From Bacteroidales bacterium UBA1195 (lineage in GTDB: Bacteria > Bacteroidota > Bacteroidia > Bacteroidales > WCHB1-69), in the NCBI GenBank assembly GCA_002309855.1, contig DBYD01000066.1:1-52148 (forward strand): a DNA stretch of 52,148 nt. Reading direction: 5' to 3'. The notes under the pieces are model-generated. The model ran no database searches. It worked only from the letters and a program-made list of their open reading frames with translations, and was not told the origin of the DNA. Positions 26,040 through 34,118 of the stretch are shown in pieces. Position numbers and translations under genes: made by a program. The first letter of the stretch is position 1. Each line of letters starts with the position of its first letter.

Positions 26040-26498
26040 ATGGACATATACATTTATATATTCAGGATTGCATGCGCACTCTTTTTCGGGTTCTGCATCG
26101 GTTTGGAACGGCAAATCCGCAAAAGGAACGCCGGACTCGTGACCAATACGCTGGTCGCCATCGGCGCATGCTCCTTCATCTTAATTTCCGAAACCATCAT
26201 CACAGCTTCAATCCAGGCGGGAGGTCCGGTCAACAACGACAACCTGCGGGTGCTCTCCCAAGTGGTGACAGGCATCGGTTTTTTGGGCGCAGGCGTGATA
26301 TTGAAGGACGGCGTTTCAATCCACGGTCTGAATTCAGCCGCAACCCTGTGGTGTTCCGCCGCTGTGGGATGCCTGTGCGGCTACGGACTGTGGAAGGAGG
26401 CCATGGTCTCCTCCATTGCAATACTGATCACCAACTGGTTCTTCAAATGGCTGGAGCACCGGCTTGAAAAAAGGAGATCCGAAAAACCGGACGAATAG
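26040..26498 (+). CDS. MgtC/SapB family membrane protein
   Basis: This is a 152-residue protein from ATG 26040 with about four membrane helices. GFCIGLERQIRKRNAGLVTNTLVAIGA (residues 16-42) is the diagnostic MgtC motif, and GIGFLGAGVILKDGVSIHGLNSAATLW (about 80-106) is the second conserved block. The C-terminal ACT-like domain of longer MgtC proteins is absent, as in the short SapB type. The family is linked to magnesium homeostasis and, in some bacteria, ATP synthase control. It closes the operon that starts at 21207, and ends 4 bp before the convergent mltF-like gene. Confidence 0.9.
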   Translation: MDIYIYIFRIACALFFGFCIGLERQIRKRNAGLVTNTLVAIGACSFILISETIITASIQAGGPVNNDNLRVLSQVVTGIGFLGAGVILKDGVSIHGLNSAATLWCSAAVGCLCGYGLWKEAMVSSIAILITNWFFKWLEHRLEKRRSEKPDE

Positions 26499-26502
26499 CG
26501 GA

Positions 26503-27918
26503 TCAGCGGATTTCAACAAGGCTGTCCCTGTCCACCACCGCCTGATAATGTGCGGTGCGCTCCATCACAGCCTTCACATACCGCAGTGTATGGCGGCCAC
26601 CGTGATAGCTGCCGTTTTTCACAACCGGCATACGGTAGTGTTTCCAATCCGCCAAAAGCAGCAGGGCCTCCTTCACTCCTCCCTCCCACCTGGTCGGGTC
26701 AAGCCCATCAACCTCACGCGCCAGTGCGATGGCATCGGTCAGGTGCCCTCCGCCGGCATTGTAGGCCGCCACAATCATCGGCACAATCTGCATTGAATCG
26801 GTCACCCCCTCACGCATGATTTTCCGCTTGAGTGCCTCAACATAACGGCAGCCGCCCTCAATCTGTCTGGCAGGCGAAGAGGCGGCATGCACCCCAAACC
26901 GTGAGGCTGTGGCCGGGGCAAACTGCATCAGACCTATGGTATTGCCCTTCCCAATCACATCCAGATGAAACTTTGATTCCTGATAGATGAGCGCAGCCAT
27001 AAGCCGCCAGTCCACACCATGCTCTGCCGAATATTTTTTCAGCAGGTCATCATAACGGGAGATTGAACCGAAAGGTATCCGGCGGGAATTTTCCGCCATG
27101 CGGTTGCGCTCACTGGAATTGGGGTCGGTGTATTTCCTGCGAAGCCGCGCAAAATCACGCTCCTTTCCGAAATTCTTCAAAATTCTTTCCACAGCCAGCA
27201 AAAGGGAGTCGTTGCCACAACGCACCGCCCAGCATAACGGCAACCTCCCAGGCAGTGTGTCCTTTACCGCCAGATTTGGAAACAACGCCGAGTATGCCCG
27301 CCAGTACACTCCCATCGCCAGAGCGGCATCAGGCTCTCCATCACGGTCCATAACCTCCAGCAGCTGATCCTCCGACGTGCGATAGATGTGCAGTCGCCAT
27401 TGGGGATGTTCACGTAGCACACGTGCCGACAATCCGGCAAACACCGGAGATGGAAGCGTCCCGAAATCCACTGCCGAATCGGAGGAACCGCGACGGGAAA
27501 GGGAAACTACATCCGAGACAAACAAAGGGTGTGTGAAGGAGAAGAAGGCGCGCCATTCCGGTGTCGGGGTTTCCGCCGCAGCCAGAAGGTCAACATCGTT
27601 CCGCAGCAACGCCATATTGATGTCCTCGTAGGTGTAATAGACATGGAATGATGGCTTAACCAGCATCGAATCGGCAATCACCTGAACAAGTTCGTAGGCA
27701 AAACCTCCAACCTTGCCATGGTGCAGATAGTATTCCATCGGATTCATCAGCACCCCGACATGAATCACACCCTCCTCCCGGATTTCACCAAGTGTATGGA
27801 ATCCCTTTTCACCGGACAATGCATTCCAACGGAAGAGCAAGGCACACACACAGCAGAGCACCGCCGCCTCAATTGCACCGAACAGTACAAACCGTTTTCC
27901 AGCGGCGGAAAAGGTCAT
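26503..27918 (-). CDS. MltF-like membrane-bound lytic transglycosylase
   Basis: This 471-residue protein is anchored by an N-terminal helix (about 10-31). Residues 45-265 are a type-3 periplasmic solute-binding-like domain (GVIHVGVLMNPMEYYL, MALLRNDVDLLAA), and residues 285-440 are an SLT domain with catalytic Glu314 in LIYQESKFHLD, GLMQFAPATA and the late IVAAYNAGGGHL. This order is that of MltF, which cleaves peptidoglycan with formation of 1,6-anhydro ends and may be gated by a ligand bound to the first domain. Its ATG overlaps the stop of the NUDIX gene. Confidence 0.9.
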   Translation of the reverse strand: MTFSAAGKRFVLFGAIEAAVLCCVCALLFRWNALSGEKGFHTLGEIREEGVIHVGVLMNPMEYYLHHGKVGGFAYELVQVIADSMLVKPSFHVYYTYEDINMALLRNDVDLLAAAETPTPEWRAFFSFTHPLFVSDVVSLSRRGSSDSAVDFGTLPSPVFAGLSARVLREHPQWRLHIYRTSEDQLLEVMDRDGEPDAALAMGVYWRAYSALFPNLAVKDTLPGRLPLCWAVRCGNDSLLLAVERILKNFGKERDFARLRRKYTDPNSSERNRMAENSRRIPFGSISRYDDLLKKYSAEHGVDWRLMAALIYQESKFHLDVIGKGNTIGLMQFAPATASRFGVHAASSPARQIEGGCRYVEALKRKIMREGVTDSMQIVPMIVAAYNAGGGHLTDAIALAREVDGLDPTRWEGGVKEALLLLADWKHYRMPVVKNGSYHGGRHTLRYVKAVMERTAHYQAVVDRDSLVEIR

Positions 27919-28415
27919 CGGATTTTGTATTTGTCCGCATCAATCGGCACCCCGTCCAGGACCGACTCCACCAGCAGGTCGCCGTGATAGGTGAGCTTCA
28001 GGGAGAAGAATGGCCGCTCCTGCGCCATAAGATAAAGGAAAACCCGGTCGCCCTCCCACAGGTTCAGGCGGCCGAGTTCATTCTTGGGTATCCATTGCAG
28101 TTCTCCTTCGTCACACGGATGCAAAGTCCCCTCCCATTCCGTTGCGGAAAAGAGATGCATGTAGTCGCTCTGCGCCACATCGGAGACGAAAGTGACAATC
28201 CCGTGATAGCGCCACCGTGTCACAACCAGGCCGGTCTCCTCACGCACCTCACGCAGCATGCACTCCTCCGGGCTTTCGTCAGGCTCAAACTTGCCACCGA
28301 CGCCGATCCATTTGTCATGGCTGTCGTCCACCGCCTTCTTTGTACGGTGCAGCATAAGGTAGCGGCCGTCGCGTTCCAGGTAACAGAGGGTGGTCATCCG
28401 CATAACAGGTGACAT
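27915..28415 (-). CDS. NUDIX hydrolase, MutT/8-oxo-dGTP diphosphatase-like
   Basis: This is a 166-residue protein from ATG 28415. The Nudix box GKFEPDESPEECMLREVREE-TGL spans about residues 40-62 and fits Gx5Ex7REUxEExGU fully, so metal binding and hydrolysis should be intact. The start MRMTTLCYLERDGRYLMLHR and the WIGVGGKFE approach resemble MutX/MTH1-type enzymes that clean oxidised nucleotides. The substrate cannot be fixed by sequence reading. A TTG 24 bp upstream is inside the palindrome and is not a likely start. Confidence 0.88.
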   Translation of the reverse strand: MSPVMRMTTLCYLERDGRYLMLHRTKKAVDDSHDKWIGVGGKFEPDESPEECMLREVREETGLVVTRWRYHGIVTFVSDVAQSDYMHLFSATEWEGTLHPCDEGELQWIPKNELGRLNLWEGDRVFLYLMAQERPFFSLKLTYHGDLLVESVLDGVPIDADKYKIR

Positions 28416-28420
28416 TTTGT

Positions 28421-28466
28421 TTTGTTTCTGTAGAGACAATGCATGCCTTGTCTCTACAGAAACAAA
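28421..28466. repeat. Perfect 19-bp palindrome (REP-like element)
   Basis: Two perfectly complementary 19-base arms (28421-28439 and 28448-28466) flank an 8-base loop TGCATGCC. The core is TGTAGAGACAA with its reverse complement TTGTCTCTACA. Palindromes of this TAGAGACAAGGC type are dispersed repeats in several bacterial phyla. It contains the hutU stop codon and sits in the 38-bp gap before the NUDIX start. No T-run follows on either strand, so it is not a typical intrinsic terminator. Confidence 0.75.
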
Positions 28467-30448
28467 CGGTTCAGAATGTCATCATCCACCAGGTTCGGAA
28501 CGGTCACGCGCAGGCGCGGCTCTTTCTCCATAGCACGCCGGATGGCGAACATGGCACCTTCGTTGCGAGCCCATGAACGGCGGGAAATGCCGTTGTTCAC
28601 ATCCCAGAAGAGCATGGAGCGCAAGCGGCGGTCGCTGTCATCGGAGCCGTCAATCACCATGCCGAAACCGCCGTTTATGACCTCGCCCCAGCCGACGCCG
28701 CCTCCGTTATGGATGCTAACCCATGTTGCTCCGCGGAACGAATCGCCGATCACATTCTGCACCGCCATGTCGGCAGTGAAGCTGGAACCGTCATAGATGT
28801 TTGAGGTTTCACGGAAGGGCGAATCGGTGCCGGAAACATCGTGATGGTCACGACCCAGCACAATGGGAGCGGAAATCCTACCCTCCTTTATCGCCTTGTT
28901 GAATGCTGCGGCAATAAGTATGCGCCCCTCGGCATCAGCGTAAAGGATGCGAGCCTGCGACCCCACAACAAGATGGTTGGCCTTGGCACCCTTTATCCAC
29001 TGGATGTTGTCGTGCATCTGCTGCTGGATCTCCTTTGGCGAACGTGACGCTATTTCGGCAAGCACCTCCATGGCGATATGGTCGCTGGCATCCAAATCCT
29101 CCGGCTTGCCGGATGTGCAGACCCAACGGAACGGGCCGAAACCGTAGTCGAAATACATCGGTCCCATGATGTCCTGCACGTAGGAAGGATAGCGGAACCT
29201 GCCGTCCGGTTTGAGCACATCTGCTCCGGCACGGCTTGATTCAAGGAGAAAGGCATTCCCGTAATCGAAGAAATACATTCCCTTTGCCGTCAGTTTGTTG
29301 ATGGCCGCCACCTGACGGCGCAGGCTGGCCTGCACCGCCTCGCGGAACTTTTCGGGCTGCTCCGCCATCATCCGTTTGGACTCCTCAAAACTCAGGCCGG
29401 CCGGATAATATCCGCCTGCCCATGGATTATGCAGGGAGGTCTGGTCTGAACCCAAATCGATATGGATGTCATGCTCAGCGGCATATTCCCACAAATCGAC
29501 CACGTTCCCCTGATAGGCATAGGAACGGGCCTCCTTTTTTGCGATGGATTCGCGCACATGGCGGAAAAGCTCCTCCAGATTGTCATGCACCTCATCGACC
29601 CAGCCCTGACGGAAACGCTTCTGCGTGGCGTTAGGGTTGATTTCGGCGGTGATGGAGACCACACCGGCTATGTTGCCAGCCTTGGGCTGCGCACCCGACA
29701 TGCCGCCCAGACCGGCGGTCACAAACAGTTTTCCAGCGATTTCACCGCCCTGCTTCCTCGCGGCATTCATCACCGTGATGGTGGTGCCGTGCACAATGCC
29801 CTGCGGCCCTATGTACATGTAGGAGCCTGCGGTCATCTGACCGTACTGGGTGACACCCATTGCATTGTAACGCTCCCAATCGTCCGGTTTGGAATAGTTG
29901 GGGATCATCATGCCGTTGGTGACAACCACCCTCGGCGCATCCTTGTGTGATGGGAAGAGACCCATAGGGTTGCCGGAATACATGGCCAGCGTCTGCTCCT
30001 CTGTCATTTCGGCCAGATATTTCATTGTCAGACGGTACTGCGCCCAGTTCTGGAAAATGGCTCCATTGCCGCCGTAGATTATAAGTTCGTGCGGATGCTG
30101 CGCCACCGCCGGATCAAGGTTGTTCTGGATCATCAGCATGATGGCCGCCGCCTGACGGCACTTGGCCGGATACTCGTCGATGGGACGGGCATACATCGGA
30201 TAGTCCGGACGGAAACGGTACATGTATATGCGTCCGTATTTCTCCAACTCCTCAGCAAATTCCGGAGCCAGCGTCTCATGAAAACGTGGGTCGAAATAGC
30301 GCAGCGCGTTGCGCACCGCAAGCTTTTTCTGCTCCGGCGTAAGTATGTCCTTGCGCTTCGGGGCATGGTTGATGTTCGGGTCATAAGGTTTCACTTCCGG
30401 AAGAAAATCCGGGATACCGGCCAATATCTCTTTTTGGAAATCGTTCAT
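28454..30448 (-). CDS. hutU: Urocanate hydratase
   Basis: HutU adds water to urocanate, the second step of histidine breakdown, using a tightly bound NAD. The 664-residue protein is the longer form seen in Bacteroidales. Recognisable segments are MYRFRPDYPMYARPIDEY, IIYGGNGAIFQNWAQY, MTAGSYMYIGPQGIVHGTTITV, LFVTAGLGGMSGAQPKA, DQTSLHNPWAGGYYPAG and GVGWGEVINGGFGMVIDGS. No hutH, hutI or glutamate formiminotransferase gene is nearby, unlike a complete hut cluster. The stop codon lies inside the REP-like palindrome, so the last three residues (LFL) are encoded by that element. Confidence 0.95.
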   Translation of the reverse strand: MNDFQKEILAGIPDFLPEVKPYDPNINHAPKRKDILTPEQKKLAVRNALRYFDPRFHETLAPEFAEELEKYGRIYMYRFRPDYPMYARPIDEYPAKCRQAAAIMLMIQNNLDPAVAQHPHELIIYGGNGAIFQNWAQYRLTMKYLAEMTEEQTLAMYSGNPMGLFPSHKDAPRVVVTNGMMIPNYSKPDDWERYNAMGVTQYGQMTAGSYMYIGPQGIVHGTTITVMNAARKQGGEIAGKLFVTAGLGGMSGAQPKAGNIAGVVSITAEINPNATQKRFRQGWVDEVHDNLEELFRHVRESIAKKEARSYAYQGNVVDLWEYAAEHDIHIDLGSDQTSLHNPWAGGYYPAGLSFEESKRMMAEQPEKFREAVQASLRRQVAAINKLTAKGMYFFDYGNAFLLESSRAGADVLKPDGRFRYPSYVQDIMGPMYFDYGFGPFRWVCTSGKPEDLDASDHIAMEVLAEIASRSPKEIQQQMHDNIQWIKGAKANHLVVGSQARILYADAEGRILIAAAFNKAIKEGRISAPIVLGRDHHDVSGTDSPFRETSNIYDGSSFTADMAVQNVIGDSFRGATWVSIHNGGGVGWGEVINGGFGMVIDGSDDSDRRLRSMLFWDVNNGISRRSWARNEGAMFAIRRAMEKEPRLRVTVPNLVDDDILNRLFL

Positions 30449-30468
30449 AGTATTGATATTAATGCTTA

Positions 30469-31539
30469 TTATTTCTTTTTATTGAACTGTATCAGCGAAA
30501 GTTGTTTGGCCACCTCCCCAGCAATGTGCATGAAGGCCGCGCCCTCCGGGGATTTCTCATCCAATGCGGCAGGTTCGCCATTGTCGCCGCCCTCTGCGAT
30601 GGACTGGACAAGCGGAATCTCGCCCAACAGCGGGATGTTCATCTGTTCAGAAAGCCGGCGGCATCCGCCACTGCCGAAAATGTAGTATTTGTTTTCAGGC
30701 AGTTCGGCGGGGGTGAAATAGGCCATGTTCTCCACAAAGCCAAGAATCGGGATGTTGATCTCCTCCGCCCGGAACATTTCAACTGCACGCCTCACATCCG
30801 AAAGAGCCACCTGCTGCGGTGTGCTCACAACCACCGCCCCGCTCACCGGCAGGCTTTGCGCCACCGTCAGCTGGACATCGCCCGTCCCCGGAGGCAGATC
30901 CACCACCAGATAGTCGACATCGTTCCAGGCCGTTTCGGTGGCCAGCTGCTTCAACGCGCCGGAGACCATGGGGCCGCGCCACACCAGAGCCTTGTCGGGT
31001 TCCATCATGAAACCGACCGACATCAGCTGCACATCGTATTTCACGACCGGCAGCATATAGGTTTTCCCGTCACGCTCAATGCCTTGGATTGGCACTTTGG
31101 AGAGACGGAACATCATCGGAATGGAGGGCCCGTAAAAATCGGCGTCCAGCAGACCGACACGTGCACCTGTCTTGGCAAGAGCCACCGCAAGGTTCGCAGC
31201 AACCGTGGATTTGCCCACACCGCCCTTGCCGGAAGCGACCAAAATGGTATTTTTCACACCGGTAAGTTCGGGCGTGGGGGCGTTTCCGCGCACCTTGGCG
31301 GTCAGATTCACCTGCACCTCAACCTCCGGACCGATGTATTGGCGGATGGCGTTGGTGCAATCCTCCCGCATCCGGTTGCGCATCGGACAGGCAGGTGTTG
31401 TAAGCACAAGGTCAAATGACACCTTGTTACCATCAATGGCAATGTTGTCAATCATTTTTAAGGTGACCAGATCCTGCCCCAAATCGGGATCATCCACATG
31501 GGACAATGCCTGATTCACCTGTTTTTCTGTAATAGTCAT
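30469..31539 (-). CDS. apbC: Mrp/NBP35 family P-loop ATPase, iron-sulfur carrier
   Basis: This is a 356-residue protein with an N-terminal MIP18 (DUF59) domain (residues 1-85, SHVDDPDLGQDLVTLKMI, TTPACPMRNRM) followed by a ParA-like ATPase. The deviant Walker A is VASGKGGVGKSTVAANLA near 102, LLDADFYGPSIPMM is Walker A', and DYLVVDLPPGTGDVQLT is Walker B. The C-terminal ENMAYFTPAELPENKYYIFGSGGC is the usual Mrp tail. These proteins carry and transfer iron-sulfur clusters. It lies 20 bp before hutU and 24 bp after the GH3 gene in one operon. Confidence 0.93.
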   Translation of the reverse strand: MTITEKQVNQALSHVDDPDLGQDLVTLKMIDNIAIDGNKVSFDLVLTTPACPMRNRMREDCTNAIRQYIGPEVEVQVNLTAKVRGNAPTPELTGVKNTILVASGKGGVGKSTVAANLAVALAKTGARVGLLDADFYGPSIPMMFRLSKVPIQGIERDGKTYMLPVVKYDVQLMSVGFMMEPDKALVWRGPMVSGALKQLATETAWNDVDYLVVDLPPGTGDVQLTVAQSLPVSGAVVVSTPQQVALSDVRRAVEMFRAEEINIPILGFVENMAYFTPAELPENKYYIFGSGGCRRLSEQMNIPLLGEIPLVQSIAEGGDNGEPAALDEKSPEGAAFMHIAGEVAKQLSLIQFNKKK

Positions 31540-31563
31540 ACTTGTAACTTAGTTATAAATGTA

Positions 31564-34002
31564 TCAATCTTTAGGATAACTGGTAGTCTCCAAAATCTGT
31601 AACGGCCATTGGGTACGGATATCATTGGATGAGGCTCCCACTTTCAGCGTATAATTCCCCTTTTCCAACACCCAGCCCTGCATATTCTCGTCAAAAGAGG
31701 CCATGTCACGCAGTGCAAACGACATGGACAAAACCTGGCTCTCATCCGGCTGCAGCAGACGGGTCTTGGCAAAATCATACATCTCCTTCAGCGGCTTTTC
31801 CATGCGAAGGTTCTTGCGCTGCGGACTCACATAGAGCTGGACCGACTCCTTTCCGGCAACTCTGCCAGTGTTTGTCACACGCACCTGTACCCGCACAGAA
31901 TCACCAACACGCTCAACCTTCAACTTGTCATACGCAAACACCGTGTAACTCAAACCATATCCGAACGGGAAGCGAACCTGATCCTGATGTTCGTCGAAAT
32001 AGCGGTAGCCTATGCGGAAATTCTCGGTATATGGCACTTCATCCACAAACATGTGGCCAGTGGCCGGGTAATCGTTCCCCACTTTGGCCGGGCGTGGCTT
32101 ACCCATATAATTTTCCGGGAAATAATGGGAGGAAGGAATGTCCTTGTATTGTTTGGGCCATACGGCCGTAAGTTTTCCGGAAGGATTCACCTTGCCAATC
32201 AGAATGTCCCTCACGGCTGCGGGTGCACCTTGTCCGGCATGACCACAGAAAAGAATGGCATCGGGATAATCCAACCAATCGGACACATCCACCATGCCCT
32301 CAACATTCAGCACCACAAAAACCTTTTTTCCAAATTTATGATATGCGGCACACACTTCACGAATCAGTGTCAGTTCCGCTTCTGTAAGCCGGTATCCGTT
32401 CTCCTCGGTACGGTCCCGTCCCTCAACCGACATGCGCCCGATGGAAACCACGGCAAACTGGGAATATTTCACTTGCTGCTGCAATGCATTCCTTGATGGC
32501 ATCAGTTCTTGCGGCATCTCTTGGAAAGGGTATCCGGCAATCTGCTTCAAATCAAGCTTCATCTGCTCCTCCCCAGAAAGCTGGGGCGGACGGACGCCAC
32601 CACCCTTGTCAGTGGCCTTTGCGGCATTCCCGTTGGTACGGGAAGCGGCCGGTTTTCCCTTGGCAGCATTGGCCGGTGCCGGTGCAGGTTCCTTCTTTTC
32701 CTCCTTTGGAATGAAAGATTTCAAATGGACAATGTAACTGTTGGAGACCTGTGGATTGATGATGTAGCCTGCCTTGATGAACTCACTGGCAAGTGATGAG
32801 GCCGCCATGTAATGGACCTGTGGGTTACAGGGGACTTCATGGTAGGCTGAAACGCCATAGAACGCCACCTTTTTGCTATGGGTGTCCAAAGGAAGACTCT
32901 CCGCCACATTTTTCAGCAACACCACACTTTCACACGCAGCCTTATATGCCAGGTTGGCATGTGCGGCCGCATCCGGCCTTGCCCGTTTCGCTTTAGTATA
33001 GGAAGGGGTTTTCATCATGGCGGCAATCAGCCTTCCGGCTGCTTTGTTGATCTGATCTTCGGTAATCTTTCCGGCCCGATAGGCGGAAAGCAAGGTATCA
33101 TACTGTGCTTTGCTACCGGGAAGCAGGCAATCGGTGCCGGCCTTCAGCTGGGCAACGGCATCATGACCGGCATAACGGTCCGTAACCACAACCCCCTCAT
33201 AGCCCCAGGAACCGCGCAAAAGATCTGTAAGCATGGAAGGGTCCTCAGTCTGAAACACTCCGTTAACCTGCGGACATGCGGCCAACACGCCCCATGGACG
33301 GGTTTCACGGATGACCCTTTCAAAGGTTTTCAGATAAATTTCCCTGAGTGTGCGTTGCCCCACGAGTGCATTAACATTGACCCTGTTGGTCTCCTGATGG
33401 TCAATAAACCAATATTTCAGACAGACCTGCACTCCCTGGGACTGCAATCCCTTAATCATGGCGGAAGCCAACCGCGAAACCAGTACCGGATCTTCAGAGA
33501 AATACTCGTTATTGCGTCCGGAAAGCGGATTCCGCACCACATTAAGTGCAGGCGATGTCACCACATCCACACCGGCCGCTGACGCCTCCTTGGCAATGGC
33601 GGCACCCACCTCCCACAACAAATTCTTGTTCCATGAGGCGGCCAGCACCGACGGAACCGGAAACAGGGTCACCGTTACCCCATTCGCCTTGTCGTCAGTG
33701 CGAGGCTTGAACAACAGACCGCCACGCACATCAGCAAAAACCACAGAGGTAATTTTAGGTTTTGATTTGGCATGGGTATAGGCCCATGCACCCGGCACAT
33801 TTATCTGCGCTTTCTGCGTTTCAATTGTATCCTTCAGAATCTCCTCCGCCCCGACAAGCAGCGCCAGTTTCTCCTCCACAGACAAAGCTGTCAGAGTTTT
33901 TTCCACAGCAGGATTGGATGATTGCTGCGCATACGCACTCGGAAATAAAATGACAATCAGTAGCATTAACAAGGTCGCCACCACCTTCTCACACGTTTTC
34001 AT
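31564..34002 (-). CDS. Glycoside hydrolase family 3 protein with altered active-site motifs
   Basis: This is an 812-residue protein from ATG 34002 with a signal peptide (about 1-25, ends SAYA). The GH3 N-terminal barrel has PSPVLAASWN-like PVPSVLAASWN, RNNEYFSEDP (163-172) and a nucleophile aspartate at 275 in GVVVTDRYAGHDA. Two normally strong motifs differ: KHF is KYW at 196-198, and SDW is TDR at 274-276. A low-complexity Ala/Pro/Lys insert lies near 433-470. The GH3 C-terminal domain (FCGHAGQGAPAAVRDILIGKVNPSGKLT) and fibronectin III-like domain are present. It may be a beta-glucosidase/xylosidase of altered specificity, or a non-catalytic protein. Confidence 0.88.
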   Translation of the reverse strand: MKTCEKVVATLLMLLIVILFPSAYAQQSSNPAVEKTLTALSVEEKLALLVGAEEILKDTIETQKAQINVPGAWAYTHAKSKPKITSVVFADVRGGLLFKPRTDDKANGVTVTLFPVPSVLAASWNKNLLWEVGAAIAKEASAAGVDVVTSPALNVVRNPLSGRNNEYFSEDPVLVSRLASAMIKGLQSQGVQVCLKYWFIDHQETNRVNVNALVGQRTLREIYLKTFERVIRETRPWGVLAACPQVNGVFQTEDPSMLTDLLRGSWGYEGVVVTDRYAGHDAVAQLKAGTDCLLPGSKAQYDTLLSAYRAGKITEDQINKAAGRLIAAMMKTPSYTKAKRARPDAAAHANLAYKAACESVVLLKNVAESLPLDTHSKKVAFYGVSAYHEVPCNPQVHYMAASSLASEFIKAGYIINPQVSNSYIVHLKSFIPKEEKKEPAPAPANAAKGKPAASRTNGNAAKATDKGGGVRPPQLSGEEQMKLDLKQIAGYPFQEMPQELMPSRNALQQQVKYSQFAVVSIGRMSVEGRDRTEENGYRLTEAELTLIREVCAAYHKFGKKVFVVLNVEGMVDVSDWLDYPDAILFCGHAGQGAPAAVRDILIGKVNPSGKLTAVWPKQYKDIPSSHYFPENYMGKPRPAKVGNDYPATGHMFVDEVPYTENFRIGYRYFDEHQDQVRFPFGYGLSYTVFAYDKLKVERVGDSVRVQVRVTNTGRVAGKESVQLYVSPQRKNLRMEKPLKEMYDFAKTRLLQPDESQVLSMSFALRDMASFDENMQGWVLEKGNYTLKVGASSNDIRTQWPLQILETTSYPKD

Positions 34003-34055
34003 CAGATGCTGTTTTTTATTGTAACGAAAAAATAATACCAAAAAATTTCACGCTG

Positions 34056-34063
34056 CAAATATA
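34056..34063 (-). promoter_or_regulatory. -7 promoter box for the GH3-apbC-hutU operon
   Basis: Minus-strand TATATTTG matches TAnnTTTG and is 53 bp upstream of the GH3 start. A TTG lies 17 bp further upstream, a poor -33 match. Confidence 0.45.
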
Positions 34064-34118
34064 ATTAAAAAAACAATACGCAATGCATGAAAAAAACGAA
34101 AAAAACATTCAACGGACT

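Noticed and set aside
28421..28466. Intrinsic terminator after hutU
   Set aside because: The stem is perfect, but no T-run follows on either strand and the stop codon lies inside the arm. A REP-like element explains it better.
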